Counted from the first letter of the stretch, positions 1-6,510 are shown. The stretch: DNA of 6,863 nucleotides from Prevotellaceae bacterium (GCA_031259645.1 JAIRLC010000096.1:1-6863); one strand, 5' to 3'. Translations and numbers: made by a program. The notes: generated from the letters alone by a model not told the origin.

Positions 1-1754
1 AAGTTGGTCAGTTTTTCTACTTTTTCACTTGTTACCACTTGTATGGTAACCGGCTCGTCGAGGAATGATTCCACGATGAACGTATCGTTGTCATATGCAA
101 ACAAGCTTACTTTGGCAGGGGCTTCGATGCGAACGTCCACATCCTTGCCGATAATCCGGCGCAGTTCATTCAGCACGCCGGCGGGCAGGTCGTAGAGGTT
201 GCCGAAATCGTTCGGTATAGCCAGCACATAAAGGTTTCCTCTCGAATACAGCCCGCGCTGCAACAGCGGATAACCGCTCACCCCGCCCGAAAGCGGGCGC
301 CCGGCGCTTATCACTTCCCATGTGTCGTTAGTATAGTACAGCAGTTGCGGAATGAGGATATCCCGGGTTGCCTGCCCAAATCTTCCAAAGTCGTTTACCA
401 GCGCGTCGCCGGCAATACGCAATTCGCATATTTCGGCTATTTTTTCAGGAATGGCTTTGAGGAGGTTGGTGGTGATAACCACGTCGCCGCCTTTTTGCAA
501 CTGCGCTTTTATCTTGTTTAACAGGTAAGGGTCTGCCTTTGCCTGTTCGGTAAGCAAAACCACTTGCTGGTCAACAGGGAATTCGGGCGTCATTTCTATC
601 GGCAGCCCAATCATGCCGAAGTAATTTTGCAGGAAGTCGTCGCCCGATGAATTGACCGGTTTATAGGATTTAATGCCGACGGGGTTGCCTAATTTGCTAA
701 TGAATTTGTTGATGGTTTCAAACGTATAGCCTGCCACGCGGGCAATAGTTGTCGGGGTTGTCGTTTGCCCGTTCAGGTTTACCGGTTTTGCCATTTCGTC
801 GTAGTCGAAACTGGTGGCTTGTCCTTGCCACGGCGTGCGGTGGCTGTCCGGTCTCAAGGCGACGCCTATCAGTTCGTCGTAAGCGCAGAGGGCTATCTCC
901 GGCGCTTTGGCGAAGAAAGTCAGCCAGAGTTGTTCGGCGTACCTGTCCATGCCCATGTTAGCGCCGCCGCTGTCCACCCAGCCGCCGTAGTTGTTCCCCG
1001 GACGGATATTTTCAAAATAACGGATGATGTTATAGCTTAAATAATTTTGCAGGTGTTGTGCGCCGGAGGGGTCGCGTGTTTCCGTACCCGTCCATACGCC
1101 GTCGAAAATATGCGGACCGGTGGCTAAGTTGAAGCCCAAGCCTTGGAAATGGTCATACCAGTTAGGGTATTTGATGATGACTTTCACTTTGGGATTGATT
1201 TTTTTTGCCGGTCTTATCACTAAATTCTGCCCGGCTTCGGTCATAAGTTCCAGTCGGTATTGCGTCCAGCTTTTCGCGCCTTTGGCTTTGATTTCTATAT
1301 CCGATTTGCAACTGGTGAAGAAGAAGTCGTCGAGGATAAAATCATCGAAATGTTTAGCGGTGTGTTCGGCTATTTCCTGCACTTTTTTGCGGTGTTCGGG
1401 GTTGGAATAGCAGAAGGTTTCAAAGTTGTTCATTTCGTTAATGGTAAAAGTGATCCCCCCTCCTACTTCCAGTCCTTTGTCTTTGAAATATTTTTTTACC
1501 TGCTCCAACGTAGCGTCGGGAATAATCAGCAGGTCCCGGTGGGTTTCTATGTAGATTTTATCTACGTTGATTTGCCCTGAAATGATGTTCCAGGTGGAGT
1601 CTAACCAATGCAGGTCTTTCATTTTTTCAACGGTATACGCCTTTACATATACCGACACTTTAAAGCCGTCGTAATGACCAGCCAAAGCTGTTGTCGCGGT
1701 TGCCGGCAGGAGCAGCACAACAGCGCAGATGATGGATTTCAGTACAGATTTCAT
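1..1754 (-). CDS. Secreted glycoside-hydrolase-like protein, 3' end outside window
   Basis: An open frame of 584 codons runs from the ATG at 1754 to the window edge with no stop, so the C-terminus is missing. Residues 1-25 form a Sec signal peptide: a basic start (MKSVLKS), a hydrophobic core and an ALA|G cleavage site. The mature part looks like three regions. About 27-350 is alpha/beta and resembles a TIM-barrel hydrolase, with acidic clusters LDDFFFT (141-147), GTETRDP (223-229) and AYDE (291-294) as candidate catalytic sites. About 390-450 (QVVLLTEQAK, then KGGDVVITTN) resembles the amidotransferase-like domain that follows the barrel in some beta-galactosidases. From about 500 it is beta-rich. 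I cannot assign a CAZy family. It starts 30 bases after the epimerase gene on the same strand, so the two are probably cotranscribed and act on one glycan. No Shine-Dalgarno precedes the start. The reading frame is secure; the hydrolase role is inferred from fold-like features and context. Confidence 0.72.
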   Translation of the reverse strand, partial: MKSVLKSIICAVVLLLPATATTALAGHYDGFKVSVYVKAYTVEKMKDLHWLDSTWNIISGQINVDKIYIETHRDLLIIPDATLEQVKKYFKDKGLEVGGGITFTINEMNNFETFCYSNPEHRKKVQEIAEHTAKHFDDFILDDFFFTSCKSDIEIKAKGAKSWTQYRLELMTEAGQNLVIRPAKKINPKVKVIIKYPNWYDHFQGLGFNLATGPHIFDGVWTGTETRDPSGAQHLQNYLSYNIIRYFENIRPGNNYGGWVDSGGANMGMDRYAEQLWLTFFAKAPEIALCAYDELIGVALRPDSHRTPWQGQATSFDYDEMAKPVNLNGQTTTPTTIARVAGYTFETINKFISKLGNPVGIKSYKPVNSSGDDFLQNYFGMIGLPIEMTPEFPVDQQVVLLTEQAKADPYLLNKIKAQLQKGGDVVITTNLLKAIPEKIAEICELRIAGDALVNDFGRFGQATRDILIPQLLYYTNDTWEVISAGRPLSGGVSGYPLLQRGLYSRGNLYVLAIPNDFGNLYDLPAGVLNELRRIIGKDVDVRIEAPAKVSLFAYDNDTFIVESFLDEPVTIQVVTSEKVEKLTN

Positions 1755-1784
1755 ATTTGTTAATTTTAGTGGTTGATATTTTTT

Positions 1785-3053
1785 CTAATCAGGGAAACGG
1801 GTCAGGAGTTCAAATCCCATGCGGCTGTTGTGGTAGGGGCAACGCCACTGGTCGGCTTTCACGAAGTCTTTTTTCGGTGTGCCGTCTTCATAGACATTGC
1901 CGTACCATTCGCCGTATTCATGGTCTATCATGTACTCTTTTGTCCATTCCCATGCGAGGATAGCGGCGTCAAGGAATTTCTTGTCGTGGCTTATTTGCCA
2001 TGCGTTGATGAAGCCCAATACGGCTTCCGCCTGTGGCCACCATTCCAGGCGGTGGCGCGTTTCCTGCGGTATGCCAGGTATCACGGGTCTTTCGCCATGA
2101 AATTTTTCACCCCGCATATAGCCTTCCGGCGTCAGCCCTTCCTCTATCTGCACACCGGCTACATTGACGGCGATACGTTTCGTATCAGCGAGGATTTCCT
2201 CGTCGCCCAAGACTTCGGCGGCTTCGACCAGCAGCCACGAATATTCTACGTCATGCCCATAGGAGTCTATGCGCATCGGGCTGGGCTGCCAGTCCATCGA
2301 CAGGTACAGGATTTCATGCCAGGTGGTGGTATCTATTATTTTATACCGCATGACGTCTATTTCGTCTTTCAACTGCTGTTGCATGCCGGGGTCTTTCCAC
2401 ACGCGGTAGAGGTTGGTGAAGGCTTCGAGCACATGCAGGTTGGTATTCATTGTTTTTGCTGCAAACTGGTTGTTTTTTTCCCATTCGCGCGAGCAGCCTT
2501 CGATGAAGCCTTTATTCACGGGGTCATAAGCATGTTCCACTAATTTATTGTAGATTTCAATAGCTGCCCGGAGGCTTTCTTCGTTCCCGGTGGCGCGGTA
2601 ATGTTCCGAAAGCCCATAGATGGCAAAGGCATTCTGGTAAGTATTTTTCTGCGTCATGAGGGGCGAACCGTCGGCATTCAACACATAGTAAGAGCCGCCA
2701 TATTCCTTGTCGAGGAAGTAGTCGAGGAAGTAGCGTTGGGCGCGGTCGGCAAGCGCCCGGTAGGTTTCATCCTGCAAGATACGGTAAGCCGACGAGAATG
2801 TCCAAAGCAGGCGTGCATTAAGGATACCGCCTTTGGAGGCGTTAGCATTGGGCGAGCCGTCGAAGTTTAGTTCGCCGTAGAACCCGCCGGAAGGATCCGG
2901 GGAATGTGTCGCCCAGAAGGGAAGGATGTTGTCTGTGAGATCTTGTTGAACCTCTTGTTTGAGTTGGATTACCGCCTGTTCTTCGGGCGACAGTTTCTGT
3001 GCGCACGACGCGATCAATCCTACAATAGCCATAAGAATAAATAAATTTTTCAT
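1785..3053 (-). CDS. Exported AGE-family (cellobiose 2-epimerase-like) lipoprotein
   Basis: A 422-residue enzyme of the N-acylglucosamine 2-epimerase superfamily, closest by motif to cellobiose/mannobiose 2-epimerases, which interconvert glucose and mannose at the reducing end of beta-1,4 disaccharides. Visible family motifs are RLLWTFSSAYR (81-91), NTYQNAFAIY (137-146), NTNLHVLEAF (203-212), HDVEYSWLL (267-275), WWPQAE (338-343) and CPYHNSRM (405-412). The spacing of H267, E270, W273, W339, E343 and H408 agrees with the catalytic set of Ruminococcus albus cellobiose 2-epimerase as I remember it, so the enzyme is probably active. Length is near the family's roughly 400 plus a leader. Unusually, it begins with a lipoprotein signal whose lipobox LIASC puts the lipidated cysteine at residue 17. 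Residues +2 to +6 (AQKLS) lack the acidic surface-export signal of Bacteroides, so a periplasmic location is more likely than the cell surface. It is first in an operon with the hydrolase-like gene. Mannose isomerase or acylglucosamine epimerase activity is an alternative. Confidence 0.9.
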   Translation of the reverse strand: MKNLFILMAIVGLIASCAQKLSPEEQAVIQLKQEVQQDLTDNILPFWATHSPDPSGGFYGELNFDGSPNANASKGGILNARLLWTFSSAYRILQDETYRALADRAQRYFLDYFLDKEYGGSYYVLNADGSPLMTQKNTYQNAFAIYGLSEHYRATGNEESLRAAIEIYNKLVEHAYDPVNKGFIEGCSREWEKNNQFAAKTMNTNLHVLEAFTNLYRVWKDPGMQQQLKDEIDVMRYKIIDTTTWHEILYLSMDWQPSPMRIDSYGHDVEYSWLLVEAAEVLGDEEILADTKRIAVNVAGVQIEEGLTPEGYMRGEKFHGERPVIPGIPQETRHRLEWWPQAEAVLGFINAWQISHDKKFLDAAILAWEWTKEYMIDHEYGEWYGNVYEDGTPKKDFVKADQWRCPYHNSRMGFELLTRFPD

Positions 3054-3075
3054 AATAATAAAGTTAAATTTGGAG

Positions 3076-3105
3076 CAAAGATAATATAAATTTACGGATT
3101 TACAA
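3076..3105 (-). promoter_or_regulatory. Bacteroidota-type promoter of the epimerase/hydrolase operon
   Basis: Read on the minus strand, a TATCTTTG box (3076-3083) matches the Bacteroidota -7 consensus TAnnTTTG. A TTG at 3103-3105 serves as the -33 element, and the 19-base spacer is the expected length. Transcription should begin around 3070, giving a leader of about 15-20 bases before the epimerase ATG at 3053. No operator is evident. Confidence 0.7.
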
Positions 3106-3140
3106 TTTATGAATTGGATGGCGCACGGAGCGCTTTGATG

Positions 3141-3166
3141 AATTAAAAATTAAAAATTAAGAATTG
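3141..3166. repeat. AT-rich 7-base tandem repeat
   Basis: About three and a half copies of ATTAAAA (the last degenerate, ATTAAGA) lie in the 180-base divergent region between the epimerase promoter and the zeta-like toxin promoter. From memory, similar ATTAAAA runs are common between genes in Bacteroidota. It overlaps neither promoter, and no function can be assigned. It marks the left edge of the AT-richer toxin-antitoxin patch. Confidence 0.6.
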
Positions 3167-3200
3167 GCTGATGCCGAAACTGCTATTCAAGATTAAAAGA

Positions 3201-3229
3201 TTTCAAAATTCAAAAAAAATGTACCTTTG
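3201..3229 (+). promoter_or_regulatory. Promoter of the zeta-like toxin operon
   Basis: TACCTTTG at 3222-3229 is a full match to the -7 consensus TAnnTTTG. A weak -33 element (TTTC, 3201-3204) lies about 18 bases upstream. The spacer carries two adjacent TTCAAAA copies (3202-3208 and 3209-3215), which could be a repressor site. The -7 box ends only 4 bases before the ATG at 3234, so transcription would start at or next to the start codon and the mRNA would be leaderless or nearly so. Confidence 0.6.
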
Positions 3230-3233
3230 CAGA

Positions 3234-3824
3234 ATGAAGAAAGATTTATATGTAATAGGAGGATGTAACGGCGCTGGAAAAACGACTGCTTCCTATACAA
3301 TACTGCCGGAAATTCTACACTGCAAAACTTTTGTAAACGCCGACGAAATTGCCAGAGGATTATCCCCATTTCAGCCCGAAACAGTGGACATGGCAGCAGG
3401 TAGGCTTATGCTTAAAAGAATTGAAGAACTCCTGAATAATAATGAAAGTTTCGCCTTTGAAACAACCCTTGCAAGCAAAAGTTATAAAAATACCATACTT
3501 AAGGCAAAACACAAAGGATACAAGATAACGCTACTGTTTTTTTGGCTTCCGACCATTGATTTGGCAAAAGAGCGAGTCTGTATAAGGGTTATAGAAGGCG
3601 GGCATAATATTGAACCCGAAATAATAGAACGACGATATGTGAACGGGATAAAAAACCTGTTTGATATTTATATCCCCCTTTCGGATGTTGTATTGCTCTT
3701 TGATAATTCGGAAGACACCTGTGAGCTCATTGCAAAGAGCGTGAATACTTCCCCCGTCGAAATAATAAATCAAGCGAAGTTTAATCAATTAAAGGAATAC
3801 TATGGAAACGAAAGAAACAGATGA
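3234..3824 (+). CDS. Zeta-toxin-like P-loop kinase (COG4185-type)
   Basis: A 196-residue P-loop protein of the zeta toxin / COG4185 group. Characterised zeta toxins phosphorylate UDP-N-acetylglucosamine and block cell-wall synthesis; whether this one uses that substrate is unknown. Walker A is GGCNGAGKTT (9-18). NADEIARGLSP (35-45) carries the acidic residue expected to act on the substrate, FAFETTLA (73-80) is the family's second substrate motif, and RVIEGGHNIEPEIIERRY (118-135) is the arginine-rich lid/Walker B-like signature. No key residue seems lost. The same frame reaches back to an ATG at 3171, but that adds 21 residues without family similarity and would start upstream of the promoter, so 3234 is preferred. 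Its 3' end overlaps a 50-residue gene by 23 bases, which suggests coupled expression. The gene is visibly more AT-rich than mutL or the epimerase gene, consistent with horizontal acquisition. Confidence 0.85.
   Translation: MKKDLYVIGGCNGAGKTTASYTILPEILHCKTFVNADEIARGLSPFQPETVDMAAGRLMLKRIEELLNNNESFAFETTLASKSYKNTILKAKHKGYKITLLFFWLPTIDLAKERVCIRVIEGGHNIEPEIIERRYVNGIKNLFDIYIPLSDVVLLFDNSEDTCELIAKSVNTSPVEIINQAKFNQLKEYYGNERNR
3791..3796 (+). promoter_or_regulatory. Shine-Dalgarno-like site of the small downstream gene
   Basis: AAAGGA lies inside the toxin gene, 5 bases before the ATG at 3802. It stands out because the other starts in this window have no recognisable Shine-Dalgarno. It supports 3802 as a real start and suggests the small protein can be translated efficiently on its own. 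Confidence 0.45.
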
Positions 3825-3954
3825 AGAATTAATAGAGAAAATTATGCGTGGACTCGAACTGTCGCGCAAAAGATTGTATGAGTATAAAAAACGCAACAAT
3901 CAGGAGTTGGCTATACTCAGGGACAATAAAATTGTAAGGATAAAACCGCAATGA
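3802..3954 (+). CDS. Small protein, putative antitoxin of the zeta-like toxin
   Basis: A 50-residue protein, highly charged. Its N-terminal half (METKETDEELIEKIMRGLEL, 1-20) should be helical, followed by SRKRLYEYKKRNNQ and a C-terminal DNKIVRIKP that looks like a short beta segment. It starts inside the toxin gene (23-base overlap, different frame) behind AAAGGA. From memory, small genes with a GLE.....EYKK...KIV.I pattern often follow COG4185-type kinases in Bacteroidota and Proteobacteria, so a cognate antitoxin is the best guess. It is not the classical epsilon antitoxin, which is about 90 residues and encoded before zeta. It has no DNA-binding motif that I can see. Coding status is well supported by the overlap, ribosome site and charged composition; the antitoxin role is inferred. 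Confidence 0.7.
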   Translation: METKETDEELIEKIMRGLELSRKRLYEYKKRNNQELAILRDNKIVRIKPQ

Positions 3955-3975
3955 AAGAATTACTGGAAAGTGATA

Positions 3976-4386
3976 TTAGATTTCGTTGATACGTAGTCTC
4001 AACCCAAAATCTTTATATAAAGAAAACTTAATGTCATTACTAATTAAAGTATATTGATTAGTTATAGATTGGGCAATGAGCATTTTGTCAAACGGGTCGT
4101 TATGATTGACCAACACCGGCAAAGCTGCCAGCGTTTTTACATGGTTTATTTCAATTGGAATGATTTCTATCTGGTGTTCGTCCAGTTTTTCTGCAATTTC
4201 ATCAACAGTGTCATTCAATATAATTTTGTTCAGCGATTGCAAGATAACGATTTCACGTAAAGATTCCACACTTACATAGAAAAGATGTTGGAAATACTCA
4301 ATATCTTCCCGGACATTTTTGTTCAGCCGGTTATTTTTCGTGAGCAGCCAAACCAATATGTGCGTATCAAGTAGATAGCGTTTCAT
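3976..4386 (-). CDS. PIN-domain toxin, VapC-like
   Basis: A 136-residue PIN-domain ribonuclease of the COG3744-type VapC group; family members cleave RNA with a metal-bound acidic cluster. Visible motifs are the start YLLDTHILVWLL with D7, SVESLREIVILQSL with E45, HNDPFDKMLIAQ with D97 and D100, and LISNDIKF with D118. All acidic positions are present, so it should be active. The length is normal for the family. It follows the small VapB-like gene by a single base, the usual antitoxin-then-toxin order, so translation is probably coupled. Its 3' end faces the end of the zeta-like module with only 21 bases between the stop codons and no clear terminator. The exact RNA target cannot be told from sequence. 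Confidence 0.9.
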   Translation of the reverse strand: MKRYLLDTHILVWLLTKNNRLNKNVREDIEYFQHLFYVSVESLREIVILQSLNKIILNDTVDEIAEKLDEHQIEIIPIEINHVKTLAALPVLVNHNDPFDKMLIAQSITNQYTLISNDIKFSLYKDFGLRLRINEI

Positions 4387-4387
4387 C

Positions 4388-4579
4388 CTATTCTGCTTGC
4401 GCTGGTTCTTTCGCTATCCCGGCTTTCAGCAGGGCTACTTCTTCCGGCAATCCGTCGGGCATGCCCAGATTGAATATGTCATCACTTTCATAATGGATAC
4501 GGTCTTTCATACATCCCCATAATCCCCGGGGCTTGATCCTATCCCTTGCAGACCGTGTTTTCTTTTCTTTTGTTTTCAT
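4388..4579 (-). CDS. VapB-like antitoxin (DUF2281-like), diverged
   Basis: A 63-residue protein starting MKTKEKKTRSARDRIKPRG and ending KEPAQAE. Residues 18-35 (RGLWGCMKDRIHYESDDI) resemble the core of DUF2281-type antitoxins, where a glycine-lysine segment precedes a DD(F/I) motif that binds the PIN toxin. After that it departs from the usual pattern: NLGMPDGLPEEVALLKAG replaces the common PL..F..Y ending. The open frame continues upstream to an ATG at 4762, but that would run into mutL on the opposite strand and past the likely promoter, so 4579 is preferred. Together with the PIN gene one base downstream it makes a compact antitoxin-toxin operon, divergent from mutL. The N-terminus is basic, but no classical DNA-binding fold is obvious. 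Family assignment is tentative; the antitoxin role rests mainly on context. Confidence 0.72.
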   Translation of the reverse strand: MKTKEKKTRSARDRIKPRGLWGCMKDRIHYESDDIFNLGMPDGLPEEVALLKAGIAKEPAQAE

Positions 4580-4583
4580 CTTT

Positions 4584-4616
4584 TTTACATTTTCAATTAC
4601 AAATTTACATAAATTT
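4584..4616 (-). promoter_or_regulatory. Putative promoter/operator of the VapBC-like operon
   Basis: On the minus strand TAAATTTG (4600-4607) fits the -7 consensus TAnnTTTG; no convincing -33 element is seen 19 bases upstream. An inverted repeat AAATTT-ACAT-AAATTT (4601-4616) overlaps this box. TTTACAT also occurs twice on the plus strand (4584-4590 and 4604-4610), 20 bases apart, about two helical turns. Toxin-antitoxin operons are commonly autorepressed at such sites. The region is very AT-rich, so chance symmetry is a real possibility. Confidence 0.4.
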
Positions 4617-4667
4617 TTAATTTTATACTTGTAAAAATTATTTCCATTCCAACGCCTATCTTTTTCG

Positions 4668-4675
4668 TATCTTTG
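4668..4675 (+). promoter_or_regulatory. -7 box of the mutL promoter
   Basis: TATCTTTG followed by C is a full match to the Bacteroidota -7 consensus. It ends 17 bases before the mutL ATG, giving a leader of roughly 10-15 bases. No good TTG-type -33 element is found at the usual spacing, so the promoter may be weak or use an atypical upstream element. It lies about 60 bases from the divergent VapBC-like promoter. Confidence 0.55.
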
Positions 4676-4692
4676 CCCAAAAAAAACCGCTA

Positions 4693-6510
4693 ATGATACA
4701 ACTTCTTCCCGACCATATTGCCAACCAGATTGCCGCCGGAGAGGTGGTGCAACGTCCCGCATCGGCTTTGAAAGAATTATTGGAAAACGCTATTGACGCC
4801 GGCGCTACGAACATCGCCATTGTCCTTGCCGATGCCGGGCGCACGCTGCTGCAAGTAGTGGACAACGGTTCCGGCATGAACAACACCGACGCCCGCATGG
4901 CGTTCGAGCGGCATGCAACTTCCAAAATCCGCCAATTAGACGATTTGAACGCCATTACTACTTTCGGCTTCCGCGGCGAAGCGCTGGCGTCCATTGCCGC
5001 CGTATCGGAAGTAACCATTAAAACGCGGCGGCAGGAAGACGAAATCGGCACACAGGTGGTTATCTCCGCGTCGGAAGTGACGGCGCAGGAGCCGGTGGCT
5101 TGCTCTGCGGGGACATCCATTGCGGTACGTAATTTATTTTTCAATGTACCCGCCCGGCGGAAATTCCTAAAATCCGACAGCGTAGAATTGAAAAACCTGG
5201 TTACCGAAATGCAGCGGGTGGCATTGTGCCATCCCGAAGTAGCCATGACGATGCAGCACAACGGCGCAAACCTCTACAACCTGCCCGCAGCCAACCTGCG
5301 CCAGCGCATTGTCGCCATGATGGGCAAAGAAATCAACCAACACCTGGTAACCGTGCAGGTCGATACGTCGGTGGTATCTATCAAGGGATTTATCGGCAAG
5401 CCCGGGTATGTGAAACGTACGGCAAACGAACAGTTCTTTTTTGTAAACAACCGGTTTTTCAAGAGCGCCTATTTTCAAAAAGCCGTTTACAACGCCTATC
5501 AACAACTCCTGCCGGACAAGGCATACCCGGTATTTTTCATTTATTTTGAATTACCGCCCGACAAGATGGACGTAAATATCCATCCGGCAAAAATTGAAGT
5601 TAAATTTGAAGAAGAACAAATCATTTTCCAAATGCTGCATGCCGCCGTGCGTGAGGCATTGGGGAAATTTGCCATAGTCCCCTCCATTGACTTCGACACC
5701 GAAGGCGCGCCGCCTATCCCGGCAATGCGCAAGAACGTACCGGCAACGCTACCGCCCCTCCGCATTGACCCCTCGTTTAACCCGTTCGAGGAAGAAAAAA
5801 TAACCAAACCGTCGCCCGCCATGCCTTCCGGCACCTCCCTCAAAGGCTGGGAAAAACTATACGAAGGATTATCGCACAGCAAACAGTTCGAAGCCATTCC
5901 CGAAGAAAAAATACCGGAACAATTGCCGATTGAGAACTTCGCCACAGAACGTGCGATTTGCCGGTTGAAAGAAAAATACATCCTTACCCCCGTGAAATCC
6001 GGATGTATGATTATTGACTGCCGCCGCGCGCAACAACGTATTTTATACGAACGCTTCCTGCAAAATTTAACGCATCCGCAACAGGAAACGCAACAGGAAA
6101 TTTTCCCCCAAACCATTACCCTGCCGCCGGAAGATTATGCTTTACTGGAAAGCGTGCTGGACGATTTATCGCAAACCGGTTACGATATCCGCCCGTTCGG
6201 AAACAACACGGTCGTCGTAAACGGGCAGCCGGCTTCATTGCCCGCAATGGACGCCGCGCAATTGATAGAAGAATTATTATTTACCCTCCACGAGAACGCC
6301 GCCGGCTTAAAAACACAACGCCACGAAAACCTCGCGCGCTCATTAGCCAAAGCCGCCGCAGGGACTTCCGGCGAGCCGCTGAACATGTTTGAAACGCAGG
6401 CATTGGTCGATAATTTATTCGCCTGCCGGGAACCCGCCCTCTCGCCCGATGGTAAACCCACCATACAAATTATCACCATGGAAGAAATAGATAAACGCTT
6501 CCTCAAATAA
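4693..6510 (+). CDS. mutL: DNA mismatch repair protein MutL
   Basis: A 605-residue MutL, normal length for the family. MutL couples mismatch recognition by MutS to strand removal, using ATP-driven dimer opening and closing. The N-terminal GHKL ATPase is intact: ELLENAIDAGAT (28-39, catalytic E28, Mg-binding N32), DNGSGM (57-62), RHATSKI (73-79) and TFGFRGEALASI (90-101). NVPARRKFLK (151-160) and VNNRFF (251-256) belong to the transducer domain, and DVNIHPAKIEVKF (293-305) ends it. A variable proline-rich linker (about 330-415) leads to the C-terminal dimerisation domain. There the endonuclease motif DQHAxxExxxxE reads DCRRAQQRILYE (442-453), with the Gln, His, Ala and first Glu replaced. The later Cys/His metal sites are also not recognisable (SPDGKPT, 584-590, where CPHGRP is usual). 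It is therefore probably not an endonuclease. The start is the only ATG fitting the conserved MIQLLPDHIANQIAAGEVV opening. No terminator hairpin is evident after the stop. Confidence 0.97.
   Translation: MIQLLPDHIANQIAAGEVVQRPASALKELLENAIDAGATNIAIVLADAGRTLLQVVDNGSGMNNTDARMAFERHATSKIRQLDDLNAITTFGFRGEALASIAAVSEVTIKTRRQEDEIGTQVVISASEVTAQEPVACSAGTSIAVRNLFFNVPARRKFLKSDSVELKNLVTEMQRVALCHPEVAMTMQHNGANLYNLPAANLRQRIVAMMGKEINQHLVTVQVDTSVVSIKGFIGKPGYVKRTANEQFFFVNNRFFKSAYFQKAVYNAYQQLLPDKAYPVFFIYFELPPDKMDVNIHPAKIEVKFEEEQIIFQMLHAAVREALGKFAIVPSIDFDTEGAPPIPAMRKNVPATLPPLRIDPSFNPFEEEKITKPSPAMPSGTSLKGWEKLYEGLSHSKQFEAIPEEKIPEQLPIENFATERAICRLKEKYILTPVKSGCMIIDCRRAQQRILYERFLQNLTHPQQETQQEIFPQTITLPPEDYALLESVLDDLSQTGYDIRPFGNNTVVVNGQPASLPAMDAAQLIEELLFTLHENAAGLKTQRHENLARSLAKAAAGTSGEPLNMFETQALVDNLFACREPALSPDGKPTIQIITMEEIDKRFLK

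Noticed and set aside
1773..2543. Plus-strand 256-codon open frame opposite the epimerase gene
   Set aside because: It is a shadow of the minus-strand gene, whose conserved family motifs make it the real coding strand.
3120..3133. GCGC-ACGGA-GCGC as a terminator or operator
   Set aside because: The stem is only 4 bases, has no T-run, and GCGC is self-complementary, so this is weak evidence for a hairpin.
3171..3233. Upstream in-frame extension of the zeta-like kinase to an ATG at 3171
   Set aside because: The extra 21 residues show no family similarity, the P-loop normally sits close to the N-terminus, and the extension would begin before the promoter's -7 box.
3951..3989. 12-codon reading frame (MKELLESDIRFR) overlapping the small gene's stop as ATGA
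   Set aside because: Too short to support and it runs into the 3' end of the PIN gene on the other strand; it could be a remnant of a truncated gene, but nothing confirms that.
4580..4762. Longer form of the VapB-like protein starting at 4762
   Set aside because: It would overlap the start of mutL and include the divergent promoter region, and the added residues look like noncoding translation.
4656..5261. Minus-strand 201-codon open frame opposite mutL
   Set aside because: The mutL frame carries all GHKL motifs; the antisense frame has a low-complexity, cysteine- and serine-rich translation without recognisable domains.
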